Shown: positions 1 through 10,181, counted from the first letter of the stretch. The stretch is DNA of 64,000 nt from Reticulitermes speratus (GCA_021186555.1 JAJKFL010000031.1:22951452-23015451); one strand, 5' to 3'. The notes: a model not told the origin generated them from the sequence alone. Numbers and translations are program-made.

Positions 1-160
1 GAGTATCCCTATACAAACCCGCCATATCCTGGTGCCTTTCCAGCGTATGGGGATAGTGCCAACTATGTGGATCAACCTGGCTATGGAGAGCGACCACCGA
101 CTCCACCTAGTCCCAGTGAGCGCAGTGAATCACCTCCACTGCAGCAGACACTGCAGCATG
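1..160 (+). CDS. p120ctn: p120/delta-catenin exon, N-terminal Tyr/Pro-rich linker
   Basis: First visible coding exon, truncated at its 5' side by the window edge. It encodes residues 1-53 plus the first base of codon 54 and ends at a strong donor (ATG|GTAAGT). The peptide is unstructured in character: about seven tyrosines in Tyr-Pro and Gly-Tyr contexts, then a Pro-Pro-Thr-Pro-Pro-Ser-Pro-Ser run rich in potential proline-directed phosphosites, then Ser-Glu-Arg-Ser-Glu-Ser. In the family, the segment before the armadillo repeats is a regulatory phosphorylation region for Src-type kinases and phosphatases; equivalence is inferred from position and composition, since this part aligns poorly between phyla. 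The next exon completes the split Gly codon 10.3 kb downstream. Confidence 0.82.
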
Positions 161-578
161 GTAAGTAGTAAATCATACTTTTTATTTTAAGCTCATGGTT
201 TATCAATTTTTATCAGAGAAGCTTGAGATGTTTGAAGTAAAACATTAAATTGTTGTTTTTATATTATGCCTTTGGTAATTTTAATATTTTTTATTCATTT
301 CATATTTTGAGGGTTCTGTTCTTCATTTCGTGTGGGAGTTGCAGTCTGAAAACTCCTTTCCAGTCAGTCACTTTTTAATAACTTGCCAATTAATCATATT
401 ATGCAGCTAATAACTTCTAGTAATTTGTGATAATTTTTACCTGAAAGTCCCTTTGAATTTGTTTTAATGACATGATATGTATATTCATGATTTGAATTTT
501 TATAGCATTCGTTTGCCATTTTCTGCACTTTATTGCTCTACTAATGCACTCTTGTGCACTGTCTTTTTATGATATTTA
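161..578 (+). other. intron 1, 5' part
   Basis: AT-rich, CpG-poor intronic sequence beginning at the donor GTAAGT. I see no exon-like reading frame or repeat structure before the mariner at 579. Confidence 0.6.
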
Positions 579-631
579 TGAGGGTAAGTCAGAAAGTAAG
601 TTTCCCTCATAGCAAGCTGTTACTTTGACAT

Positions 632-809
632 GCAGTAGAACCCTGTTAAGAAGTCTTTCAAGGGACCAGAGGATTAGGGACTCCTTAAGTGGGAAGACTT
701 ATTAAGAGGGAAGCTTATTAAAAGCAATAGGATTTTGGGACTTTAGAAATCAGACTTCTTACAGGGGAAAACTTCTTATGCGGGGACTTCTTAGCCAGGT
801 TCTACTGTA
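632..809. mobile_element. MITE with CAGTAGAACC termini, nested in mariner
   Basis: A short element with imperfect terminal inverted repeats: it begins cagtagaaccctgttaagaa and ends with the complement of cagtagaacctggctaagaa. Several internal copies of an acttcttaa/ttaagaagt motif add secondary symmetry. The right flank is TA and the left flank TG, consistent with a decayed TA duplication. CAGTA(G/A)AACC ends are typical of pogo/Tigger-derived MITEs. The elements at 25140-25457 and 35138-36093 have related ends but different interiors. Confidence 0.8.
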
Positions 810-819
810 CTTGTTACAT

Positions 820-1960
820 TGTCCTGCTACTAGGCAGCTGGTGTCTTCACCAGTGCAGGAAATGCGGCACTGGTGCAGTGTCAGTTGGGAAATATGACCC
901 TGCTGAACAAGTGGACAAGGGAGGAGGTGTGCTCTGTTATCTGATACATGTTGGCACAAAACATGGAACCTGTGAACATCTATAGATACTCTGGCCATGG
1001 TGCAGATGTGATGTCCATCCAACAAGTGTGGATATGGTGCTATGATATTGCAAATTGTCAGGTGAGTGTTTTGGAGGAGGACAGAAGTGGTCGTCCATCA
1101 ACAACAAACATTTTCATCACTGCTATTGATGAAATGGTGCAGGCAGACAGATGTGTATTGCTGAAGCAGTTATTGCTGGCATTCATCCTCACATGGCAGT
1201 GTTTTAGATGTTGTGAACATCCTGACTGTCACAAAGTGTGCAGTAGATGGGTGCCGGCACAACTGTCCAACGAACATAAGCTCAACAGAATGATCACCTT
1301 ACTGCTCAGCCTCCAGTGTTGCAAAGCTGAAGGCAGTGATTTTTGTTGCTCATTGCTATTGAGAGAGAGACTTGGGGGCACCACTACAGTCCAGAGATGC
1401 AGATGGAATCCATGGTATGGGAGCATTCAACATTGCCTGCAAAGCAGTTTAAGACAGCTGTGAGCATTGGGAAAGTGATGACAGTGAACTTTTGGGACAT
1501 CGACAGGAGCATTCTCATTGATTTCACACCCTGTGATGCGACTGTGACTGCAGTTGCTGATAAGGTGACATTACAGCACCTTAAGGAAGCCATTCAGTGT
1601 TGGAGGCCTGGCCTGCTTTACCAGAGTCTGCTGCTACTGCATGATAATGCAAGGCTGTGTAGTGTTCAGCCCACCACTGTCCTGCTGAATACCCGGCATT
1701 GGGAATTGTGTTCCCAACCCACCGTGCAGTCCCAGTTTGGGTCCCTCGAACTTGCATGTTTGACAAATTGGAGAAAACATCTCCAAGGTAGGCAGTTTAC
1801 ATCTGAAAATGCCGTCAAAGATGAGGTCCAGTTGTAGCTTCAAGAGCAGGATGTCTCCATAAACTGCGAGGGCTTGGAAAGTCTCATCATGCACTATGAC
1901 AAATGCCTGAAGAAGTTTAGTGACTTTGTGGAAAAATAAAGGACTTGTGTCAAAACATAA
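820..1960 (+). pseudogene. mariner transposase relic
   Basis: The coding remnant inside the mariner at 579-2038. Conserved mariner motifs occur in order but in different frames, so several indels and stops separate the DNA-binding half from the catalytic half. Visible landmarks are the linker Gly-Arg-Pro-Ser-Thr, a Val-Asn-Phe-Trp-Asp block (first catalytic Asp), His-Asp-Asn-Ala-Arg (second) and the C-terminal Lys-Cys-Leu..Phe-Val-Glu-Lys. No active enzyme is possible as the sequence stands. Reading frames on the opposite strand here are shadows. Confidence 0.8.
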
Positions 1961-2038
1961 CCATGTGCTTTGCTTGTCTCCGCTTTGCTCCATTCACATA
2001 AAAAGGAGTACGGAGACTAAGTTTCTGACTTTCCCTAG

Positions 2039-2604
2039 TAAAAGATGTGCTGACCTAGGTAATATTCTGACACTGATAAAGGTATTGGTCCTAACCGGCT
2101 GATTATGATTTTATGCCTGCACCACCTTAGCATCTGTACCCAGCATCATTTCATATTGTTTTATGTCCCAGTGTTTTGAATTTCTCATGGTACATAGCTT
2201 GTGTTCAATGCAAGTGGCATGATTTGGGATGTGTCATGTGGTCCCTCATTTTTGTCATCTTGGTAGAAGTTCTACTTTTCCAGTACATAATCCTGTTACA
2301 TATCAAGGATCCTCTGTAACAATAGGCCCAAAATGGCATTCCACTTCCCGTCCCACATGCTGTATTATGAAATACTGGAAATGTCATAAGTACCAGTAAT
2401 GACTGAAGAGTAGGATCTGTCTGTGTGATGCTACAAGCTGTTGTGGCCCAGGTTATCCAGTAATCCGGGTTTATGAACCTCGTTGGTAGAAATCAGCCTG
2501 TATAGTAGACTACAAGTTTTGTATACATAATTTGAACATTTTTCTTTACAATCAGAATTTTTTTAATGTTTGGTTATTGGGTGTTGCTGATATACATATG
2601 TCCT
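2039..2604 (+). other. intron 1 sequence, nothing specific
   Basis: About 570 bases between the mariner and a LINE fragment. CpG-poor and AT-rich; I find no terminal repeats, conserved frame or RNA gene. Confidence 0.5.
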
Positions 2605-3203
2605 ACCTACTAGAGCTTGATACCTGTTAGTTTTGGCTAATATTCTATGTTTATTCTAGCCTCCTGTGCTTTCCAGCACGACTCCTAGATAATTAAATTC
2701 ATCAGCTACCTCCGTATTCTGCTCATTCATTCTCCATCTCTGAGTTGCCTTTATTTTTCCTCCTTTCTTACATACCATTATATTAGTTTTGTTCAGTTTA
2801 CATTTCAAATTCTACTTTTTACGTGATTTATCTACTAGTTCAGTTTTCTTTTGTAACCTTTAAGTTGTAAAATATACTATAGCCAAATTGTCTTCCAATA
2901 ATAATCCCGTTATTCTTAATCCATTTATCACCAGGGAATGTGTTCCTTCCATATCAGTATATTGTATAATATTGTTTATAAAGGTATTAAATAAATATAG
3001 GCTCAAGCCACAGCATTGATGGATTGCTTGTTGTGGTGCACAACTGTATATTGTTCTCTCACATTCACACAAATTTTATATTCTCATACATTATTTTTAT
3101 ACAATTAATTATATTCTGACCCCTATTTTTCTCATTTTAAACCTTGGAGCTTCTTTATTAATGGAGTCAGATGCCGTCTCTAAGTTTGCAAAACACCAAT
3201 ATA
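2605..3203 (-). mobile_element. LINE reverse-transcriptase fragment (C-terminal part)
   Basis: On the minus strand this decodes, with stops, to the middle and later part of a non-LTR retrotransposon reverse transcriptase: Ser-Pro-Tyr-Leu-Phe-Asn..Phe-Ile, a decayed catalytic box (expected Phe/Tyr-Ala-Asp-Asp now reads Leu-Glu-Asp-Asn, about 2885-2900), then a lysine-rich stretch and Glu-Ser/Arg-..Gly box typical of the RT thumb. The more N-terminal part of the same copy lies at 5041-5540; the pogo/Tigger at 3204-5038 splits them. Dead copy. Confidence 0.75.
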
Positions 3204-5038
3204 CCGTATATTCTCGAATCTAATCCGCACCCGAATCTAATCCGCACCCAGTTTTTGGCGACTTCTTAAACGAAAAAAAGTTAGTTCGCGATTCTAATCT
3301 GCACCTTTCCTTCAACCACCCCTTGCCCACGGGGCGACTGATTGAATAATATTGGATGTTACCAATGCGTTAAAATCCGATGCTACGCCTGTGGCCGATG
3401 AGTCATACCGATAGAGGCGGGGCCTTTCTCAACAGACGTGCGCAATCTCGTCTGAAGCCAGCTGATCTTTAGTTGTTGAAACGTGGGAGGTGCTTGTTCC
3501 AATTTGTCGTGTACCGTAGTTATGGAAGAGGGACACCTGAAATCTAAACGACTCTCATATACGGCAAAGTTCAAACGTGAAGTTATTCGGTGCGCAGAGG
3601 AGAATGGAAACCGCAAAGCCGCTGCAATTTTTGGAGTTAATGAAAGCAACGTTCGACTATGGCGGAAACACAAGGCAGCGATCAGCGGGTGTGAGGCGTC
3701 ACGAAGGAAATTCACTGGACCCAAGAAAGGACGATTTCCTGAAATTGATAATGCAGTATTCACGTTTTTTCAAGAGAGACGCAAGACTGGACTGTTTGTG
3801 AGTTATGATCTACTTCGCGAGGAGGCGATAAAGAAGGCCAGATCTTTGAACATTCCTCGAAGTCGTTTTAAAGCCAGTAAAGGATGGGCCATAAGGTTCA
3901 TGCGCCGAATGGGGCTGGCGTTGCGGCATAGGACGACAATATGCCAAAAGCTCCCAAAAGATTTTGAACAAAAGTTGTTGAATTATCAGCAGTACATCAT
4001 CAACCTTAGGAAGACGGAAAATTTTCTGATGGGGCAAATTGCCAATGCCGATGAAACGGCTATTTATCTTGATATGCCACCAAACTACACGGTGGAGAAG
4101 AAAGGTGTAAAGGAGGTACTTTTGAAAACCGCTTAATGCGAAAAGCTTCGCCTAACAGTGATGCTGGCAGCAACTGCTGATGGGAGAAAACTACCACCCT
4201 TGCTAATTTTGAAAAGGAAGACTTTACCCAAATCAGAGGCGTTTCCAAAGGACGTTATAGTCAGGGTCCAGGAAAAAGGATGGATGACGGAGGAGCTGAT
4301 GTTGGAGTGGCAGAAAATAGTATGGAGTCGTAGGCCTGGAGCCTTCTTAAATCAACCATCAATGCTTGTCCTTGATGCATTCAAAGGGCATCTCACTGAT
4401 TCCGTGAAGGACCAGCTCCGCAAGATGAAAACAGCTTGTTGTCATTCCGGGTGGAATGACATCAGTGTTGCAACCAATGGACGTATCCATTAATAAGCCC
4501 TTTAAAGACAGGTTGAGGCAACAATATCTGACCTGGATTGCGGATCCTGCCCGTGAGTTAACAGCAACTGGAAAAATCAAACGCGCAGCTCCTTCAGAAG
4601 TGGCGCGGTGGGTGTCGGCTGCATGGAAAGCCCTCCCGGAGAGCATTATCGTCAGATCTTTCAAGAAGTGTTGCATAAGCAATGCTTTGGACGGAACCGA
4701 AGATGACATTGTATGGGAGGACGATGTTGAAGATAAAGATGATAGTGACTGGGTGGAGAGCACGGATAACGATTCAGTTATGAGTGATGACGGCGAGTCT
4801 GATGAATAATAAATTATAATAATAAATAATAAAATAATAGATTATTGTATTGTATTGTTCTTACTTTTTTATTAATTACGTTAATTACGTTATTGTTATA
4901 TTGTACAGCAGCTCAATCATTTTTCCAAAATCCAGCTCTAGACCGCGAATCTAATCCGCACACGAATCTAATCCGCATCTGATTTTTTAGCCCTCTAAAA
5001 CTGTAAAAAAGGTGCGGATTAAATTCGAGAATATACGG
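3204..5038 (+). mobile_element. pogo/Tigger-like DNA transposon, near full length
   Basis: 1835-bp element flanked by TA (3202-3203 and 5039-5040). The terminal inverted repeats begin ccgtatattctcgaat and continue for about 28 bases with an internal repetition of the gaatctaatccgcac motif (two direct copies on the left, two more in inverted orientation near 4945-4975). It carries one transposase gene on the + strand, interrupted by one stop and one frameshift, followed by an AT-rich tail (4807-4860). It is inserted in the reverse-transcriptase region of a minus-strand LINE. It is strongly similar to the shorter copies at 11361-12083 and 35180-35959, which suggests fairly recent spread. Confidence 0.93.
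3483..4809 (+). pseudogene. pogo/Tigger transposase (Brinker/psq-type HTH + DDE_1), broken
   Basis: Domain order: an N-terminal helix-turn-helix of the Brinker/Pipsqueak type (about 3540-3680, Ser-Tyr-Thr-Ala-Lys-Phe-Lys..Arg-Lys-Ala-Ala-Ala-Ile-Phe-Gly-Val..Trp-Arg-Lys), a CENP-B-type second DNA-binding region (about 3750-3920) and the DDE_1 catalytic core. The catalytic acidic residues are present: Asn-Ala-Asp-Glu-Thr (about 4044-4060), Val-Leu-Asp-Ala-Phe-Lys-Gly-His (about 4368-4392) and Leu-Gln-Pro-Met-Asp-Val (about 4470-4487). The C-terminal tail is strongly acidic. Two lesions: an in-frame TAA at 4134-4136, after which the same frame resumes, and a one-base frameshift near 4430 that moves the frame for the last part (open to 4809). 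The start may be ATG 3483 or ATG 3522; the conserved part follows the second. Confidence 0.9.
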
Positions 5039-5040
5039 TA

Positions 5041-5540
5041 GTCTGTCTCTTTTTGCTCTCAAGTATTTATCAACAGGTTTTGATTATGAAAATATCCACT
5101 GTTCTTCCTTTAGTAAATCCCATCTGTAACAAGGTCAGTTTTTATGCCACAATAACCAGTCTCTTAGCCTACAAGCTGTTATTCCTTAATATATTTTCCT
5201 CAAAATTGGTAGTAGTGAAACTTCTCTATAGGTACCGGCCTCCCACTGATTTTTCTTCTCTTATAAATTGGCTGCATTAATACTGTTTTCCATTCTCTTG
5301 GAAACTTTTTTGTTTTTAATCATATTAAACAATTCTGTCAAGATTTCAGTGCCTTAATCTTGGCTTTCCTCAGTTGGTATACCATCACGCCCTGTTGCTT
5401 TGTTATTTTTTATACCCGTGGTAACTCTTTTCACCTGTTATATTGTAAAATAATCAATTCATCTATATTATCTGGGTCTAAAATCTGAACCTCTTCTATT
5501 ACCAACCATTTGTCTTCTTTTTTAAAGACATACAGAAGTG
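5041..5540 (-). mobile_element. LINE reverse-transcriptase fragment (N-terminal part)
   Basis: Minus-strand remnant of the same LINE as 2605-3203. It decodes, with stops, to the start of the RT domain: Lys-Ala-Thr-Gly-Arg-Asp-Gly-Ile-Pro (about 5370-5400), then Pro-(Arg)-Glu-Trp-Lys..Val..Pro-Ile-Tyr-Lys (about 5230-5310), classic motifs of jockey/R1-type reverse transcriptases. The two halves are collinear once the DNA transposon between them is removed. Confidence 0.72.
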
Positions 5541-5820
5541 TCTGAAACATCTATCTGGTTCAGCCTTGGTTTTTAAGTGAAATCATTATAGTAGTAACAG
5601 TAACAACTACTTTGGAAAAAAAAGCAGTAATGAAACATTACTGGTGTATTAAATTTCATTTAACGGCAAGGTAAACATTTACCAGCAATCGCTGAAAAGG
5701 AGACTGAAGACTGAATACACTCGCATTTATACCTGTGGAAAACGAAGTAATAAACACGTGTCATGAATCACAATGAGAAGCTTCATAATAAAGTGTAGTA
5801 CTGCCCATGTTTAACACAAG
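5541..5820 (+). other. intron 1 sequence, nothing specific
   Basis: Unassigned spacer between the LINE remnant and the SINE. CpG content begins to rise near its end. Confidence 0.4.
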
Positions 5821-6112
5821 GAGGCCGGGATAGTGTAGTCGGTATAGCGACTCGCTACGGGCTGGACGGTCCGGGGATCGAATCCCGGTGGGGGCAAGAT
5901 TTTTCGCAGCCGTCCAGACCGGCCCTGGGGCCCACCCAGCCTCCTGTACAATGGGTACCGGGTCTATTTCCCGGGGGTAAAGCGGCTGGGGCGTGGAGTA
6001 GACCACCCACCCCCATCTAGCGCCGAGGTTAAAGAAAGAGTAGAGCTATACCTCTACTCCCCCTCTGGGCCTTCATGGCCTGTTCTAGGGAGAACTGTAC
6101 CTTTTACTCTGG
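5821..6112 (+). mobile_element. tRNA-derived SINE, full-length, family A
   Basis: The head has pol III promoter elements: an A box-like tagtgtagtcgg at 5831-5842 and a B box-like ggggatcgaatccc at 5873-5886. The body contains gggtaccgggtct..taaagcggctgggg and a pyrimidine-rich ctctactccccctctgg, ending near gtaccttttac. The same body recurs at 14476-14762 (+) and 46917-47076 (-). This copy is the most CpG-rich, so it is the youngest or least methylated. It looks like the tRNA-SINE families described from termites and other insects; I cannot assign a named family. Confidence 0.88.
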
Positions 6113-6866
6113 CTTTCCCCCGTCATCCTTCCACCATTGCTCTGTCCTCTTATTTCATTCATCAGTTATCAACCATATGTAATGTTCGCAGTTGGCATTG
6201 TCACTAAATGAAACAGAAAAAGAATATTAGCTGTTCTGAATCACCAACAGCATTTTCAACCACGAAGTAGCGGGTACCAAAGTGCACGCTGTTCGTACTG
6301 CATGCCCAGCGCAGACCATCTTATTACGTCAGAACGTGTAAATCACATTGTTGTGTTTTTACATTGTGTGATCGGATTACGATGGAACAAATCCACCATT
6401 CATCTTTATTTTTATTTAGTTATCTGAGAAGTGATTTTAACCCAAACTGCTAGTTTATTTTAACAAAGCGGAATCATAGACATTTCATAGGAAGAGAGAG
6501 AGAGAGAGAGAGAAGTCTGTGATTTGAACCATGTGCTTTTCATTGAAAGCGATGGCTGGAAATCTCGACATGTCAGCAGTTCTGCAAAGTTTTGCAGATG
6601 ATAAGGCTCAGAAAGACACGATCCAATAAACGCCACGAAAAGTGCATTTATTGTGGTTTCATTGAATTTTGGTACAAACATGTGCATTTTTACGTTTAAA
6701 TCTATTTTATTGCATGTTTATGTTGTTAGGAAAATTACATTGTTCATTGAAGTTTTGTGTTTTAACGATTTTGTTTGCTCAACTCTGCATACTTTGTGTG
6801 CAAGTGTCATCACTTGCAACTGCAGAAAGCCTCCAACCAATCACTATTTCCTCGAATACAGTCACT
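6113..6866 (+). other. intron 1 sequence with (AG)n tract
   Basis: Contains an (AG)n microsatellite at 6492-6514 and a moderately CpG-containing stretch at 6240-6370. No coding potential or repeat family recognised. Confidence 0.45.
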
Positions 6867-7420
6867 AATTAACTAACTCCATGGAACAGAGTCCTTCTTG
6901 AGAAGCTAACAAGGTCCTCAGCTAGTCAAGAAATTCTCCGCATTGTATGGAATCCAAAGGTTCATTACCGCATTCACAAGAGCCTGCCACCTGTCCCTAT
7001 CCTGAGCCATATCAATCCAGTCCATGCCCCCCATCCCACTTCTTGAACATCCATTTTAGTATTATCCTCCCATCTACGCCTGGGTCTTCCAAGTGGTCTC
7101 CCCTCAGGTCTCTCCACCAAAATTCTGTATGCACCTCTCCCATACGTGCTACATGCCCCGCCCACCTCATTCTTCTTGATTTATCACCCGAATAATATTT
7201 GGTGATGAGTACGGATCATTAAGTTCCTCTTTTATGTAGTCTTCTCACTCCCCTGTTACCTCGTCCCTCTTAGGTCCAAATAGCTTCCTCAGCACCATAT
7301 TCTCGGACACCCTCAGCCTTTGTTCCTCCCTCAGTGTAAGAGACCAAGTTTTACACCCATGCAAAACTACACGCGAAATTGTAGTTCTGTATACACTGAC
7401 TACAATCACAATACAGTCTC
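6867..7420 (-). mobile_element. LINE 3' end (RT C-terminal domain and 3' UTR)
   Basis: Minus-strand end of a jockey/R1-like non-LTR retrotransposon. From 7420 downward it decodes, with small frame breaks, to Val-Val-Leu-His-Gly-Cys..Thr-Trp-Ser-Leu-Thr-Leu-Arg-Glu-Glu, Leu-Arg-Lys-Leu-Phe-Gly-Pro-Lys-Arg-Asp, then Gly-Arg-Pro..[10 protein letters not shown] (about 7060-7105), then the non-coding 3' end terminating in ggagttagttaatta at about 6867. Other copies of this 3' end lie at 10182-10260, 27205-27540, 41687-41885 and 50868-50980. Confidence 0.85.
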
Positions 7421-7984
7421 ACAAATTCAGTTACATGGAATAACACGAAAGCTTCGTGCCAGATAGATAGATGACTGTTATTAAAGCACAGTGTATGTCA
7501 AATATTAGAAGCGGACACAGCAAGAAAAACCATAAAATTAAAAAAGGCGGGCGCGGACACACACACACACAGCATGTTGATTCGCGTACTTAAAACAGAA
7601 AGTAGGAGTATTTATAGTTTTTCGTGAAATGCAGAAGTTTGGCGCTGTTTCAGCTGCCTACGTCTACGAAATTACTATAACAAACGATTAGAATCGTAGC
7701 TATATAACTTGACTCACCGCGTATCCGGGTTTCGCCCGGGATGGCTTGAATCATATTCTGTGTGTGACAACGTGTAACACATCTACAGCAATTTAACAAA
7801 TTGTACTATTAAACACGTTGAAATCTTCATAATGATTCCTACTTCTGTAACCTCATAGAGATCTCCTGGTTACCATGTCAACCGTGCTCGATAGCTTCAT
7901 CGCGTATCAAACAGCACCAGTGGTTACCATGGCAGGGCACTAACCACCGAAGGAAGGAGGAACGAAGGAACGAACCAAACTCAT

Positions 7985-8240
7985 TTTAGGCGCGTTCGCA
8001 GAGTTGCGAAAATTGTTTTCGTCATGCCTTCGTCCGCATGGGACAACTGTACTCTGCTGGAAGGATTTTCGTGAAATTTTATATTGGAGATTTTATTCTG
8101 GGTTCACCATGGTGAGACATTGGTTTGTATTGGAGGTTTTACAAAAATGTATCGAGAAAATTCAAGTTTTGGCAAAATTGGACAAAAGTGACTGCTAGTT
8201 TTCATGAAGACCTACGTACATTTGTAACTGATTTGTTTCC
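7985..8240 (+). repeat. unclassified dispersed repeat, copy 1
   Basis: Begins ttttaggcgcgttcgcagag and contains a dyad (ttcgca..ttgcgaa), then ccgcatggga and ggattttcgtgaaatttt. The same order of motifs starts the copy at 9484. No open reading frame of note. Related copies: 9484-10010, 24358-24500, 24944-25097 and 63610-64000. Confidence 0.65.
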
Positions 8241-8401
8241 TAGTGGTACCATAGTTGCCTTAGTTATCAAGGTCGAAAATGTTCGTATGGCTGGTTACAT
8301 TTGCTATTATGGTTACCAAGGTTACCAGTGTGGTTCGTTACTATGTTTACGCGAACGCGCCGGAAGTGTTCCGCTCTGTGGGAACTTCATAATTTGTTTT
8401 A

Positions 8402-8427
8402 TGTGTGTGTGTGTGTGTGTGTGTGTG
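8402..8427 (+). repeat. (GT)n microsatellite
   Basis: Thirteen uninterrupted GT units by eye, inside the CpG-rich block of intron 1. Confidence 0.95.
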
Positions 8428-9483
8428 AAAGTATTATAAATGTTGAAATTGTTTAAGAAAGGAAGTTGTAAACAATATTCAAAATGGCTTTTTATCTGAG
8501 ATCTGATTTCTTCATTCTACGGAACGGGATTATTTTCTTCTCGAATGTCGAATGACTTATGTTTAATTTAAACATTAAACAACTTGAAAAGCCTCAGATG
8601 GGACACAGAACGAAACTACATGAAACAAGTGGACAAAATGTCGGTGCTCACGGCTGGTTGAAAATTGGAAAGCATGTATGGGTGTTTTAAGAGGGTATGG
8701 AGCCATGGTTGGGTAAAGCTCGTTGGAAACAACTCACCTCCGCCGCCAGAATAAGTCACAAGTGGTTTAATGTCGGTGGAATTTGGTATCACCATGCTTT
8801 ATGCAGGTTTTAGATCGCCCGACTTAACGAAGTTTCGGAACACGCACACGTACAGCCCCCTGCGAAGGAGCAGTAGTTCGACTGATTAAACGTATACACT
8901 AGTGCTTCTTCGTATTTTTTCTGTTCCTGTTTTAAAAACGAATCGTCACGATCGTCGGGTATCACATATTGGAGCGGTGTGCATACGGTGGCGGCCGGCC
9001 TTGGGTGTATAAATAGCTGGAAACAAATCCCATTGAGTGAGGAGGTGATGTGAGTGTGTCAGTTGTGAGTAGTGTTGGATTCTGAAGTGCAAAAGTCGCG
9101 AGATGCTGGATGCGAAATTCGTCGGCTTGACTTGCGGAAGTCGTCCGAATGCCGAAATCAAGTGTGTACATTCAACTGAGCAACGGTGGGTTCTTCACAG
9201 TTGCCGGCTTCCCCAAAGTATTAGGTTCTCTTTATGGCTGCCGAATTTTTTGCCTTCTCGTTTACATTTACAGTTGTCGACGCTTAGTTTGAAGTACCCT
9301 TTGCGCATTCTGCAAGCATTTATCGCAAACGTGGATGAGTGCAATTTTTTGTGTCTACCTTATGAAACGAGAGACGTATTTTTAAGTGTCCCTGTTTAGT
9401 TTAAAATCTACGGAGGTACTTGTATTTTGGAGATGTTGATTGCACACAGTCGAATGATTTAACATCGTTTAAGCGTTTTCGTT

Positions 9484-10010
9484 TTTAGGCTCGTTCGCAA
9501 AATTGCGAAAAGCGACCCTTAGCTTCGTCGTATGTCTTGTGTGTCCGTCCGTCTGTCCGCATGGAACTACTCGGCTCCCACTGGACGGATTTTCATGAAA
9601 TTTTGTGTTTGAGTATTTTTTGGAAAATCTGTCGAGAAAACTCGAGTTTAATTAAAATATAATAAGAATGACGCGTACTTTACATGAAGACGTATGTACA
9701 TTTATGATAATATCTCTCTCAGTTCTTCTTAGAATGAGAAATGTTTGAGGCAAAAGTTGTAGGGAAAACCAGAACACACATTTTATATCCAGTAACTTTT
9801 TTCCAACAATCGTGCTGTGTATGAGATAATGTGGAAAAATATGGTAGATCCAGACAGGCCACAAATGACAATATAATACGGTGCATGCATTTTGCATGCT
9901 GGATAACTAAGACTACAAACGCACACTCAGAATATGTAATATTTAACTGCTTTTCCACAGCAACAGAAGTTATGCCAATGCGCCTCAGTGTTATGTTACA
10001 CGTACATTGC
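9484..10010 (+). repeat. unclassified dispersed repeat, copy 2 (longest)
   Basis: Begins ttttaggctcgttcgcaaaa with the interrupted palindrome TTCGCAA-AA-TTGCGAA, then gtccgtctgtccgcatgg, ggattttcatgaaattttg and aaaatctgtcgagaaaac. From about 9590 to 10010 it matches the reverse complement of the window end (63610-64000) through shared blocks such as ttagaatgagaaat, atgagataatgtggaaaa and tgcatgct.ggataactaag. The extent suggests a family longer than 500 bp with no visible protein. Confidence 0.75.
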
Positions 10011-10181
10011 CTGTCTTTTTTAGTACTCGTGTAAATATTTTTGAAACTCATGGGGAAATCATGTCTTGGGGAAGGCTTAGTAGTATGTGCAGAGTTCTTT
10101 GGTCACTTTGACTTGCATAGTAAATTTTCTGCATTTATTCATGCAGCTTTTCTGAATTATCTAATGAAGCTTCATTACTGT

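Larger units (their letters stand above)
579..2038 (+). mobile_element. mariner-like DNA transposon, decayed, with nested MITE
   Basis: Degenerate terminal inverted repeats: the left end reads tgagggtaagtcagaaa and the reverse complement of the right end reads ctagggaaagtcagaaa. Both sit against TA (577-578 and 2039-2040), as expected for Tc1/mariner. Between them lie remnants of a mariner transposase on the + strand in shifting frames: the Arg-Ser-Gly-Arg-Pro-Ser-Thr linker (about 1084-1110), Trp-Asp followed by a Thr-Val-Thr-Ala segment (about 1490-1560), His-Asp-Asn-Ala-Arg (about 1638-1655, second catalytic Asp) and a C-terminal Asp-Lys-Cys-Leu plus Asp-Phe-Val-Glu-Lys block (about 1895-1938). 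The Ser-Pro-Asp-Leu motif that should hold the third Asp has decayed. The 178-bp element at 632-809 is inserted in the 5' leader. Confidence 0.85.
7421..9480 (+). promoter_or_regulatory. CpG-rich block in intron 1, candidate internal promoter
   Basis: Unlike most of the window, this block is not CpG-depleted: by hand I count 26 CpG in 8821-9180 against 3 in the equally long 21001-21360. It contains a TATA box (tataaata, 9008-9015), an insect initiator-like TCAGTT at 9059-9064 (farther from the TATA than the usual 30 bp, so they may be independent) and three RFX X-box-like gttacca motifs (7869-7882, 7923-7936, 8311-8328). It lies upstream of the next coding exon (10447). An unmethylated internal promoter for a shorter isoform is the simplest reading, but no first exon can be proved. 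The dispersed repeat copy at 7985-8240 and a (GT)n tract at 8402-8427 also lie here. Confidence 0.4.

Noticed and set aside
948-1463. 171-codon frame as a host gene
   Set aside because: It is a chimera of frame-shifted mariner transposase remnants; no splice or conservation signal.
3383-3763. Antisense 126-codon frame (also at 11564 and 35359)
   Set aside because: Complement of the Tigger leader and helix-turn-helix coding region; repeated only because the element is repeated.
5831-5892. True tRNA gene
   Set aside because: Box A and box B are present but acceptor and anticodon stems do not fold well and the same head precedes a repeated body at several loci; it is a SINE.
9103-9399. 98-codon frame in the CpG-rich block as an N-terminal exon
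   Set aside because: No similarity to the family, no obvious donor in a suitable phase; the start codon lies downstream of the candidate promoter by chance or as a 5' UTR frame.
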